44,846 bases of DNA from DATHTK01 sp035463295. Lineage in GTDB: Bacteria > Actinomycetota > Rubrobacteria > Rubrobacterales > Rubrobacteraceae. The notes beneath the pieces were generated by a model. That model worked only from the letters and a program-made list of their open reading frames with translations, had not been told where the DNA came from and did no database searches. A program made the position numbers and the translations under genes. Location: assembly GCA_035463295.1 (NCBI GenBank), contig DATHTK010000078.1, positions 1-44,846 of the forward strand. Reading direction: 5' to 3'. Within the stretch, counting starts at the first letter, position 1, and each line of letters opens with the position of its first letter. Of the stretch, positions 1 to 7,428 are shown one piece after another.

Positions 1-310
1 CTGGGGAGGGGATCGCTTCGAGCAGATCATCACGGCGGAGACTTACCTGTCGTTCGTCACGCGCTTTCTGCTGGGCTTCGGCATAGCCTTCGAGGTCCCG
101 GCGGCGGTCTACGTGGGGGCGAAGCTCGGTCTGGTGGACGCCCCGCTGCTGAGGAAGTGCCGCAGACACGCCATACTGGTGAACGTCCTTCTCGCGGCGT
201 TGCTCACGCCGGCGGACCCGTTCAGCATGGTGTTGATGGCCGTCCCCCTCGTGGCGCTCTACGAGCTCAGCGTCCTGGTGGCGAGGCGGGTGAATCCCGT
301 CCCGTCGTAG
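1..310 (+). CDS. tatC: Sec-independent protein translocase TatC, C-terminal fragment
   Basis: This is the last ~102 codons of TatC, the polytopic membrane receptor of the twin-arginine pathway, which recognises RR signal peptides and exports folded proteins with TatA. Reading frame 2 is open from the window edge to the TAG at 308-310. Visible family hallmarks are a TYLSFVTRFLLGFGIAFEVP stretch (the conserved loop and TM segment with the family Glu), then a LGLVDAPLLRKCRRHA loop, and a LTPADPFSMVLMAVPLVALYE segment matching the conserved LTPPDPxSQxxLAxPLxxLYE region near the C-terminus. The start lies outside the window, so neighbours such as tatA cannot be judged. The gene is convergent with the following gene, which ends at 321. 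Confidence 0.93.
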   Translation, partial: WGGDRFEQIITAETYLSFVTRFLLGFGIAFEVPAAVYVGAKLGLVDAPLLRKCRRHAILVNVLLAALLTPADPFSMVLMAVPLVALYELSVLVARRVNPVPS

Positions 311-320
311 GCAAGCTTCT

Positions 321-1691
321 CTAGCCCCTGACCTCCGGGCCGTCCGAGCCGGCCGGGTACTCCAGGAGCGGCACCGCGCCTCTGTTCCAGGCTTCGAGGA
401 TGGGCTCGACTATCCGCCAGGACTCCTCGGCCTCGTCCGCGCGGATCGAGAGCGTCGGGTCGCCCTCGAGGACGCCGAGGAGGAGGCGTCCGTAGGCCGG
501 CAATTCCGGCGGGGCCAGATCGGCGCCGAGCTCGGTCTGTTCGAGGTCGAAAATATCCCCGGGGCCGTTGATGTTGGCGCTGAGGAGGATTCGGTCCGAG
601 TCCATAAGGAACCTGAGCACGTTCGGCACCGGCTCCTTTCTCTGGCCGAAGGCGGAGTGGGGGACGGGCCTGAAGCGGATAGAGATCTCCGCCCTGTCGC
701 GCGCGAGCGCCTTGCCAGTTCGAAGTACGAAAGGTACCCCCGACCAGCGCCAGTTGTCTATCGCGAGGGCGACCTCGGCGAAGGTCTCTGTCTCGCGATC
801 CGCTCTCACGCCCTCTTCGTCTGCGTAGGTCGGTATCTCCCTCTCCCCGATGCGACCGGCCGAGTAGCGGGCGCGTACGGTCGCTCGCTCGATCTCCTCG
901 GGCGAGAGACGCCGGACGGCCCGCAGCACGGCGGCCTTGCGGTCGCGCAGATCGTACTCGTCGAGGGTCACGGGCGGCTCCATCCCGACCAGACAGAGGA
1001 GCTGGAGAAGGTGGTTCTGGATCATGTCCTTGAGCGCGCCGGCTTCGTCGTAGTACCCGGCGCGGCCTTCGAGGGCGAGGGTCTCCTCCCAGACGATCTC
1101 TACCCTCTCCACGTGCTCCCGGTTCCAGAGGGGCTCGAAGATCCGGTTGGCGAAGCGCAACCCCAGGAGGTTCTGTACCGTCTGCAACCCGAGGAAGTGG
1201 TCGACCCGAAACACGTCCTCCTCCGGGAAGGTTTCGCCGAGCAGCCGGTTGAGCTCCCGGGCCGAGGCGAGGTCCTCGCCGAAGGGTTTCTCGACCACTA
1301 TCCTGCTCCCCTCGGGCAGGCCGGCCACTTTGAGGGTCTCGATCGTCGGGGCGAAGACCGCCGGCGGGAGAGCCAGGTAGGCGATGACCGGCTCCCCGGA
1401 GCCTCCGAGTATCTCCTCTATCCGGTCCGGGTCGGTCGAGTCGGCCCGGTGGTAGCGAATCGTCTCGACGAGCGCGCGCCGCGCCCGGGTGGAGACGTCG
1501 GTCGCGTGATCGTCGAGCCTCCCGGCGACGAAGGTTCGGAAGGTGTCGTCATCCCTCTCGGCGCGGGCGAGCGCGGAGATCTCGAACCCTTTAGGGAGCT
1601 TGCCCACCTCGCCGAGGCGGGCGAGGGCAGGCAGCAGGTAGCGGAGCGCCAGGTCCCCGTTGGCCCCGAATATGAGCATGTGCCGGATCAC
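321..1691 (-). CDS. zwf: glucose-6-phosphate dehydrogenase family protein (divergent active-site signature)
   Basis: Predicted to oxidise glucose 6-phosphate to 6-phosphogluconolactone with NAD(P)+, the entry to the oxidative pentose phosphate pathway. The N-terminal Rossmann motif is GANGDLALRYLLPAL (residues ~8-22). VVEKPFGEDLASARELN, DNWRWSGVPFVLRTGK and an ISIRFRPVP strand are all typical of the family. The active-site signature reads DHFLGLQTVQNLLGLRFANR: the Asp and His are kept, but the Lys of DHYLGK is Leu. The start is GTG at 1691, overlapping the TGA of the upstream GH15 gene by 4 nt (GTGA), with an AGGGGA Shine-Dalgarno just before it. A longer frame running upstream only shadows the GH15 gene. 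From this start the protein is 456 aa, slightly short for the family (~480-510). Family assignment is firm; catalytic activity is less sure because of the Lys change. Confidence 0.85.
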   Translation of the reverse strand: MIRHMLIFGANGDLALRYLLPALARLGEVGKLPKGFEISALARAERDDDTFRTFVAGRLDDHATDVSTRARRALVETIRYHRADSTDPDRIEEILGGSGEPVIAYLALPPAVFAPTIETLKVAGLPEGSRIVVEKPFGEDLASARELNRLLGETFPEEDVFRVDHFLGLQTVQNLLGLRFANRIFEPLWNREHVERVEIVWEETLALEGRAGYYDEAGALKDMIQNHLLQLLCLVGMEPPVTLDEYDLRDRKAAVLRAVRRLSPEEIERATVRARYSAGRIGEREIPTYADEEGVRADRETETFAEVALAIDNWRWSGVPFVLRTGKALARDRAEISIRFRPVPHSAFGQRKEPVPNVLRFLMDSDRILLSANINGPGDIFDLEQTELGADLAPPELPAYGRLLLGVLEGDPTLSIRADEAEESWRIVEPILEAWNRGAVPLLEYPAGSDGPEVRG

Positions 1692-3514
1692 GCCGTTCCC
1701 CTCTTTCTCTCTGTCTCGCGGGCCAGGTTGAAGCCGCTGGAGATCACGCCTATGTGGCTGAAGCCCTGCGGGTAGTTTCCCAGAAAAGCGCCGCTTGAGG
1801 GATCTATCTGCTCCGGAAGCAGGCCCAGGAGGCTGGCCCGGGAGCACAGCGAGTCGTAGAGCTCCGCGGCCTCCTCGATCCTGCCCTGCTTGGCGAGGTT
1901 GTCCACGAGCCAGAAGCTACAGAGCAGAAACGCTCCCTCTTCTCCCTTGAGCCCGTCCGGAGACTCCTCGGGAAGGTAGCGGTAGAGCAGTCCGCCGCCG
2001 GCGCCGAGACGCCGGCAGACCGCCTCGGTAGTGGCGACCATCCTCGGATGGCCCGCAGGGATCACGCGCCTCAGGGGCAGCGCGAGGAGGCTGGCGTCGA
2101 GCCCCCCACCACCGAGGTGCTCGGTGAGCGAGTCGACTTGCGGATCCCAGGCCTCTTCGAGGATGGCGTGCCGGATCTTCTCCACCTCGGCCCGCCAGCC
2201 TTTTACGTCCCCGGGGTGCCCGAACCTCTCGGCGAGCCTGGCCCCGCGGTCGAGGGCCACCTGGCAGAGCGCCGCGGAGTAGGTAAAGGGACGACCCGCC
2301 GTGCGGACCTCCCAGATGCCGTGGTCGGGCTCGCGCCACTCCCGTCGGGCGCTCTCGATGAGGGAGCTGAGCTTGTTCCAGAGCGCTGCGTCTATCTCCT
2401 CGTCTGCGGCCCACTGGTAGGCGCAGTCGAGGATCTCCCCGAAGACATCGTGCTGGCGCTGCTGGTCCGCGGCGTTGCCCCAGCGGACGGGCGCCGAATG
2501 CCGGTAGCCTTCGAGCTTTGGATCTTCCCTCTCCGGATGCGGGTTCTCGCCGTCGAGGTCGTAGAGGACCCTCGGGCGCTCGTGACGTTCCACTGCGTCG
2601 AGCACCCACGCCAGGAAGCTCGCGGCCTCCATACCGAGGCCGATACGCCTGAGGGCGTAGACCGAGAAGGCGGCGTCCCGGATCCAGGCGTAGCGGTAGT
2701 CCCAGTTGCGCTCCCCGCCGATCCACTCGGGCAACGACGACGTGGGAGCGGCGACGATCGCGCCGGTCGGCACGTAGTCGAGGAGCTTGAGGGTGATCGC
2801 CGACCGGCGCACGAGCGGCTCCTGCGGTCCGTCGTAGCCGAACGAGCGCATCCAGCGGCGCCAGACCTCGAGCGTCCGGCTCAGGAGATCGTCGGGTGAG
2901 ATGGGATGGTGGCGCAGCCCGCTTCCGCCCCAGCCGAGAATGATGGAGAGACGGTCGCCGGCTTCGAGGTCCAGATTGGTCCGAAGCCCCCTCAGAGGGG
3001 TCGTCGCCCGGAGCTGGAGGTCCAGGTCGGGCCGGGAAGCGCAGCGGAGCCGCAGACCATCCCCCCGGCGCTCGGCCCGGGCTTCACCCCGGGGCTCGAC
3101 CGAGACCCCGAGCTCTACCCGTCCCTCGAGAACGCTTACGGACCGGAGAAGCTCCCCGCGAGCCGCCGGCGCGTCCTCGACGAGGTTCGCCCCCGAGCGG
3201 AGGGTCAGCGCATCGGTGACTCGAACCAGGCCCGTGCGTCCGCGCATCTCCGTAACGAGCACGCCGGTATCGGGCTCGTAGAACTGTCTCGACTCGACGA
3301 GGTCCCGGGGTGCGACGGTGAACGCTCCGCCGCGCGCCCGGTCCAGGATTCCGCAGAAAAGGGCCGGGGAGTCGAAGCGCGGGACGCACAGCCAGGGGAC
3401 GGCGCCGTCCCGCCCGACGAGCGCTGCGGTCGCGCCGTCGCCGATGAGCCCGTAGTCCTCCAGCGGCAGGTAGCCTTCGACGGGGCTCACGGGCCGGAAG
3501 CTCATCTCCGTCAT
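1688..3514 (-). CDS. glycoside hydrolase family 15 protein (glucoamylase/trehalase-like)
   Basis: A 608-aa cytoplasmic GH15 enzyme with no signal peptide. Actinobacterial members of this family are described as glucoamylases or trehalases releasing glucose. The N-terminal beta domain begins with YLPLEDYGLIGDGATAALVG and WLCVPRFDSPALF. The (alpha/alpha)6 domain has the hallmark GGERNWDYRYAWIRDAAF, IWEVRTAGRPFTYSAALC, EEGAFLLCSFWLVDNLA and a final GNYPQGFSHIGVI. The EEG and WIRDA regions carry the expected acidic catalytic positions. The last codon overlaps the GTG start of the dehydrogenase, so the two are translationally coupled; glucose release followed by pentose phosphate oxidation is a reasonable joint role. 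The start is ATG at 3514; a second ATG three codons on is possible. Confidence 0.9.
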   Translation of the reverse strand: MTEMSFRPVSPVEGYLPLEDYGLIGDGATAALVGRDGAVPWLCVPRFDSPALFCGILDRARGGAFTVAPRDLVESRQFYEPDTGVLVTEMRGRTGLVRVTDALTLRSGANLVEDAPAARGELLRSVSVLEGRVELGVSVEPRGEARAERRGDGLRLRCASRPDLDLQLRATTPLRGLRTNLDLEAGDRLSIILGWGGSGLRHHPISPDDLLSRTLEVWRRWMRSFGYDGPQEPLVRRSAITLKLLDYVPTGAIVAAPTSSLPEWIGGERNWDYRYAWIRDAAFSVYALRRIGLGMEAASFLAWVLDAVERHERPRVLYDLDGENPHPEREDPKLEGYRHSAPVRWGNAADQQRQHDVFGEILDCAYQWAADEEIDAALWNKLSSLIESARREWREPDHGIWEVRTAGRPFTYSAALCQVALDRGARLAERFGHPGDVKGWRAEVEKIRHAILEEAWDPQVDSLTEHLGGGGLDASLLALPLRRVIPAGHPRMVATTEAVCRRLGAGGGLLYRYLPEESPDGLKGEEGAFLLCSFWLVDNLAKQGRIEEAAELYDSLCSRASLLGLLPEQIDPSSGAFLGNYPQGFSHIGVISSGFNLARETERKRGTA

Positions 3515-3530
3515 GGGCTCTTTTACTACC

Positions 3531-3797
3531 CTAAGGCCCGAGGAAATGGACGACGGCCTGTATGCCCATGGCGACGAGGGCGACGAAGATCAGGGCTCCC
3601 GCCACGACCTTGTCTCCGGTGTTGAGGTAGCCCCTGATAGCGAAGAGTATGCCGCCGAGGGCGAAGAGGATCACCCCGAGGGGAACCTCTCGCAAGCCAA
3701 TGCCCACGAGCAGGCCGGCGACCAAGAGCAGTCCCGACCCCAGGCTGAGGCCGAACTTTACCCCTCGCGGAGCACTTCTCTCTTCAAAGTCTCTCAT
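3531..3797 (-). CDS. small integral membrane protein
   Basis: I do not recognise a family. From the ATG at 3797 the product is 88 aa: a short charged N-terminus (MRDFEERSAPRG) followed by three hydrophobic stretches of ~18-20 residues (around KFGLSLGSGLLLVAGLLVGIG, VPLGVILFALGGILFAI and VVAGALIFVALVAMGIQAVV), ending at a Pro. The frame is open further up to ATGs at 3863/3860, but that extension is made from a duplicated DNA segment and has no Shine-Dalgarno, so I prefer 3797. No clear ribosome site precedes either start. It lies between the GH15 gene and a 32-aa membrane peptide, all on the minus strand. Confidence 0.55.
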   Translation of the reverse strand: MRDFEERSAPRGVKFGLSLGSGLLLVAGLLVGIGLREVPLGVILFALGGILFAIRGYLNTGDKVVAGALIFVALVAMGIQAVVHFLGP

Positions 3798-3864
3798 ACT
3801 ATTTCGATGCCCGCTTCCGCCACGAAGGAAACCAGATGCTGACCAGGAGACCCCTTTCATCATA

Positions 3865-3939
3865 ACGAAGAGCAGTATCAGTAGAACCAGACGCTGATCA
3901 GGGGCCCCAGTTGCATGATCACGAAGAGCAGTATCAGTA
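3865..3939. repeat. short direct repeat, two copies of 19 nt
   Basis: ACGAAGAGCAGTATCAGTA occurs at 3865-3883 and again at 3921-3939, with weaker similarity extending a few bases on the 5' side. On the minus strand the second copy encodes the transmembrane core (LILLF) of the 32-aa peptide. The first copy falls just after that gene's stop and reads LLILLFV in another frame. It looks like a partial local duplication of the small gene. Confidence 0.8.
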
Positions 3940-3976
3940 TCATCCCGACCATCGCTATGAAGCTGTTCCCGCTCAT
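3878..3976 (-). CDS. 32-residue single-span membrane peptide
   Basis: A tiny gene with one of the best ribosome-binding sites in the region: AGGAGGTG eight bases before the ATG at 3976. The product begins MSGNSFIAMVGMILILLFVI and continues with a polar turn and a GPLISVWFY C-terminus, so it is essentially one transmembrane helix with short tails. I know no function. Size and composition are compatible with a small regulatory membrane peptide or a toxin-like peptide, but nothing in the sequence decides. Upstream lie an inverted repeat (4071-4090) and a 16-mer shared with the mnh operon leader. Part of its coding region is repeated 56 bases downstream. Confidence 0.6.
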   Translation of the reverse strand: MSGNSFIAMVGMILILLFVIMQLGPLISVWFY

Positions 3977-4070
3977 CTGTTCTTCACCTCCTCTCCCCAG
4001 ATTCCGAGCCGCCTCGCCGGCCTGCGCACCGGGCAGCTCTGCGGCGGGCCGCGCATCGGCGTGGCCGTCC

Positions 4071-4090
4071 TCCATACACGCTAGTATGGA
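4071..4090. promoter_or_regulatory. perfect inverted repeat, operator-like
   Basis: TCCATAC-N6-GTATGGA is a perfect 7-bp dyad in the non-coding stretch upstream of the 32-aa peptide gene. Such spacing suits a dimeric repressor or activator. No regulator gene is adjacent and no convincing -35/-10 pair was found, so the assignment rests on symmetry alone. Confidence 0.4.
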
Positions 4091-4120
4091 TCCCGCGCTT
4101 AAGAGCAACCTTTGAGGGGC

Positions 4121-4136
4121 ATGAGAGTTTTCACAG
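4121..4136 (-). promoter_or_regulatory. 16-mer shared with the mnh operon upstream region (copy 1)
   Basis: Read on the minus strand this is CTGTGAAAACTCTCAT. It lies about 145 bases upstream of the 32-aa peptide gene. The same 16-mer with one change (CTGTGAATACTCTCAT) lies at 11522-11537 upstream of mnhE, in the same orientation relative to the downstream genes. It may be a protein-binding site or part of a promoter; its role is inferred only from this pairing. Confidence 0.4.
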
Positions 4137-4191
4137 GAACGGTGCGTCGGGTTCGAGTGACGCGGCGAGGCGTCCCTCCCGACTCGCTCTC

Positions 4192-5925
4192 TTACGTCCA
4201 GGCGATCAGGGCGACGTACAGCGCCACGAGCGAGAGGAAGAGCGCCCCGGTTACCGCCCAGTACCGGAGCCGGCTCTCCAACCTCGCGACGCCGCGCAGC
4301 GCGTAGCCCAGACCGAGGCGCGCCGGCGACAACGCCGCGCGCTCCGCGAGATCTCGCCATCGGGAGACGGGGTCGCCGCGCCAGAGTCCCCGGAGGCCAT
4401 CCAGCGCCCGTAGGACGGGGATCAAGAGGTCCCCTTCGGGGATCGCCGGGCCGAGCCTCGCCCCGCGTCGCCAGGTGGCCAGCCAGGCTACGCCTGCAAG
4501 CAGCACGCCGACCACTACGGGCCACAGGGCGTCGAAAGAGAGGACGAGCCCCAGGGTCTCCGCGATGCTCTCGGGCAGCGTGAGCACGAGAGCGGCCACG
4601 CAGACCAGGAGGGCGGACCACGGGACCCAGAGCCCCGCTTTGAGCCCCCCGCCCTCACCTCGTGGCCACGCCGACACCAGGAAGCGGCCCATTAGCACCG
4701 TGGTCCCGACGGCTCCGATCTGGAGCATCAGCTTGAGCACGTCGGGCCAGGGGGCCGGGAGCGGTTCCTTGGCGGCCTTCAGGTACTCCTTCGCTGCGGC
4801 GCCGCTCGTGAGCGGAGCACCGGCGAGCGCCAGGGCGGCAAGGAGGAGGCCGGCGACGACGAGCCGGCGGGCCCAGAGGCTCCGCGCCTTCTCCGAGACG
4901 CCGAGGCCCAGAAAGAGCGCGCCCTTGGCGAAGGCGTGGTGCGCGGCGTAGAGGACGATGGCTGCCACGGCCAGGGGACGGGCCTGAGGGGCTGCCAGAG
5001 CCGCCCCGAGCCCTACCGTCATGAACCCCATCTGGCTGATGCTCGAGTACGCGAGGATGGTCTTCGGGTTCTCCTGGGTCAGGCCGACCAGCACCCCGAA
5101 GAAGGCAGCGGCGAGCCCCCCGGCGACGCACAGCGTCCCCCAGCCGGCCAGCTCGATCTCGCCCAGTGGGAGAAAGAGCAGCCAGCCCAGGAGGCCTGCC
5201 TTTATCATGGCGCCGCTGAGGACCGCGCTCGCCGGAGTCGGGGCGGCCGGGTGGGCGAGCGGCAGCCAGACGTGCAGCGGCAGCGCGCCGGCCTTTACGC
5301 CGAACCCGCCGAGCACGAGAGCGACTATGAGGGTGCGGTTCGCGGATGCGGCGACGCCGGCCGGTATCTCCGCGAGGTCGGCGGTGCCGGCGGCCGCCAC
5401 CGCCAGCAGGATTGCGGGGAGGAGCATCGCTTCGCCGACGAGCACAAGGATCAGGTACACCTTGCCGGCCCACCGCGCCTTCTCGGTCCCGTCGTGCACG
5501 ACGAGGCCGTAAGCGGCGAAGCCCATGAGGCTGAAGAACAGGTAGAAGCTCGCGACGTCCCGGGCCATGACTAGGCCCAGGTTGCCGCACATGGTCAACA
5601 GGTAGAAGGTGAAGAACCGGCGGGCGGGGGCGTCCGCGCCGAGGTAGGAGCGGGCGTAGAGTCCGGCGAGCAGCCAAAGAGCTGCGGTAAAGAGCAGGAA
5701 TATCCGCGTCGTCTCGGTGAGGCCGAGCTGCATCCCGAGCAGGAGCCAGGGCACCTCGACGTTCGCGCCCGCCGGCGCGAGGAGGGTGTACGCCAGCGCG
5801 GGCAGGGCGGCGAGCGGTGCCAGCGTCGCGGGGAGGGGGGAGCGCATTAGTGTCGCAGCCGCGAGCACGAGCGGCAGGGCTATCGCCAGAAAGGGAAGTA
5901 GGCTCTGCAAGTCGGCCATCATCAC
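4192..5925 (-). CDS. proton-conducting antiporter-like membrane subunit (HyfB/NuoL type), third antiporter subunit of the Mrp operon
   Basis: A 577-aa polytopic protein of the Proton_antipo_M family, which forms ion-translocating subunits in complex I, Mrp antiporters and membrane hydrogenases. Conserved features include a membrane Glu in LVLVGEAMLLP, the Lys of GGFGVKAGALPLHVWLPLAH followed by PAAPTPASAVLSGAMIKAG, and YSSISQMGFMTVGLG. The HPAAPTPASAVLSGAMIK block resembles hydrogenase-4/HyfB-type subunits more than classical MnhD. It is the last gene of the antiporter operon and starts immediately after the stop of the preceding subunit (TAG-GTG-ATG-ATG). GTG 5925, ATG 5922 and ATG 5919 are all possible starts. 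It probably replaces part of the large MnhA subunit, which is absent as such. Confidence 0.85.
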   Translation of the reverse strand: MMMADLQSLLPFLAIALPLVLAAATLMRSPLPATLAPLAALPALAYTLLAPAGANVEVPWLLLGMQLGLTETTRIFLLFTAALWLLAGLYARSYLGADAPARRFFTFYLLTMCGNLGLVMARDVASFYLFFSLMGFAAYGLVVHDGTEKARWAGKVYLILVLVGEAMLLPAILLAVAAAGTADLAEIPAGVAASANRTLIVALVLGGFGVKAGALPLHVWLPLAHPAAPTPASAVLSGAMIKAGLLGWLLFLPLGEIELAGWGTLCVAGGLAAAFFGVLVGLTQENPKTILAYSSISQMGFMTVGLGAALAAPQARPLAVAAIVLYAAHHAFAKGALFLGLGVSEKARSLWARRLVVAGLLLAALALAGAPLTSGAAAKEYLKAAKEPLPAPWPDVLKLMLQIGAVGTTVLMGRFLVSAWPRGEGGGLKAGLWVPWSALLVCVAALVLTLPESIAETLGLVLSFDALWPVVVGVLLAGVAWLATWRRGARLGPAIPEGDLLIPVLRALDGLRGLWRGDPVSRWRDLAERAALSPARLGLGYALRGVARLESRLRYWAVTGALFLSLVALYVALIAWT

Positions 5926-7428
5926 CTACTCGATCTCGTAGCCCCACTCGCGCGAGGCGATGAGCCGCGCCCAGGCGAGGGGGCTGAAGTCGAGGCCGGC
6001 GAGCAGGCCGGCGGCCGGAACGAACAGGGCCAGGACGAGCGTCGGGAACAGGAGGAGCCAGTCGGCCTCGAAGCGGGTTTTGGCGCGCTTCTCCTTCCAC
6101 TCTCCGAGTGGTTTCTTCAGCCAGGCAGCATAAATCACCGGCAGGAAGTAGGCGGCGTTGAGCAGGGTGCTCGTGGCAAGCACGGCGATGGCCCAGGGTT
6201 GTCCTGCGTCTACGGCGCCGACGCCGAGGTACCACTTGCTGATAAACCCGGCCATCGGCGGGAGTCCCATCATCCCGAAGGCGCCCACGGCGAAGGCGGC
6301 CATCGTCCACGGCAACCTCCGCGCCACCCCGGCCATCTCGCTGATACGGTAGATCCCCAGGGTCTCGGCGACCACGCCGGCGCAGAAGAAGAGAGTTACC
6401 TTCATGATGCCCTGGTGGACGAGGTGGACGATCCCGCCGATCGAGTCCAGCGTCCCGGCGAGTGCGACGCCGAGGACTATGTAGGAGACCTGGCTCACCG
6501 TCGAGTAGGCGAGCATCCTCTTGAGCTCGTCCTGGGAGAGGGCGCGCACCGAGCCGTAGATGATGGTGGCGGCGGCGATGAGGGCGAGCGGCAGCGTGAC
6601 CCCGAGCTCCCTGCTGAACTCGATGCCGAAGACCTCGTAGACCACGCGCACGACGCCGAAGGCCCCCGCTTTCACCACTGCCACGCCGTGCAGAAGAGCG
6701 CTCACCGGCGTCGGCGCGACCATCGCCACCGGCAGCCAGCTGTGCAGTGGCACGAGGGCCGTCTTGACCCCGAGGCCCGCGATCAGGAGGGCGAAGACCG
6801 CGATGAGCGCGCCGCGGCCGGCCTCCGTCCCCTCCAGCGCCCCGCCCGTGACGAACTCCACCGGTCCCGCCACGGCGTGCAGGCCGACGATCCCCGCCAG
6901 CAGCACCACGCCGCCGGCCAGGGTGTACGCGAGGTAGTTGTACCCTGCGGCCAGCGCCTCCGGTGTGTCGCGGTGTACCACAAGAGGGTAGGTGGCGAGG
7001 GTCAGGATCTCGTAGAAGATAAAGAACGTCAGCGGGTTGCCCGCCAGCGCGATACCCGCCGTAGCGCTCACGGAGAGCCCGAAAAAGCCAAAAAAGCGGC
7101 TACGGTGGGGGGCGTTTCGCAGGTAGCCTATCGAGTAGAGCGTGGTCAGCAGCCACAGCCCCGCCGAGAGGGTCAAAAAGAGCATTGCGAGGGGGTTGGC
7201 GCGCAGCAGGAAATCCACCCCGGGTACGAGGGGGATGCGCGTCTCGTAGCTCTCCCCGAGGTAGATACCACGGAGCATCACCAGGACCAGCGCGAGCTTT
7301 ATCACCTCGCCACCCAGGTAGACCGTGGTACGCAGGCGGCCCCACTCGTCGTTCATAAAGAAGACGAGCGTGCTGGCCACAGCCGAGCTGAGGATCACCA
7401 GCACGGGGAGCAGCGCGGAGAGGCTCAC
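5926..7428 (-). CDS. proton-conducting antiporter-like membrane subunit (MnhD/NuoM type), second antiporter subunit
   Basis: A 500-aa Proton_antipo_M protein with about 14 hydrophobic segments. Hallmarks are FFIFYEILTLATYPLVVH (membrane Glu), GLGVKTALVPLHSWLPVAM with the conserved Lys and HSWLP, APTPVSALLHGVAVVKAGAF and ELKRMLAYSTVSQVSY. The start is GTG at 7428, overlapping the mnhD stop in a GTGA. A longer frame upstream merely shadows mnhD. It is one of three antiporter-like subunits encoded in tandem, an arrangement nearer to archaeal Mbh/Mrp clusters than to the classical seven-gene mnhABCDEFG operon. Confidence 0.87.
   Translation of the reverse strand: MSLSALLPVLVILSSAVASTLVFFMNDEWGRLRTTVYLGGEVIKLALVLVMLRGIYLGESYETRIPLVPGVDFLLRANPLAMLFLTLSAGLWLLTTLYSIGYLRNAPHRSRFFGFFGLSVSATAGIALAGNPLTFFIFYEILTLATYPLVVHRDTPEALAAGYNYLAYTLAGGVVLLAGIVGLHAVAGPVEFVTGGALEGTEAGRGALIAVFALLIAGLGVKTALVPLHSWLPVAMVAPTPVSALLHGVAVVKAGAFGVVRVVYEVFGIEFSRELGVTLPLALIAAATIIYGSVRALSQDELKRMLAYSTVSQVSYIVLGVALAGTLDSIGGIVHLVHQGIMKVTLFFCAGVVAETLGIYRISEMAGVARRLPWTMAAFAVGAFGMMGLPPMAGFISKWYLGVGAVDAGQPWAIAVLATSTLLNAAYFLPVIYAAWLKKPLGEWKEKRAKTRFEADWLLLFPTLVLALFVPAAGLLAGLDFSPLAWARLIASREWGYEIE

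Noticed and set aside
4655..6310. 551-codon minus-strand frame overlapping two antiporter subunits
   Set aside because: Out of frame with both recognised membrane proteins and composed of Arg/Pro-rich sequence.
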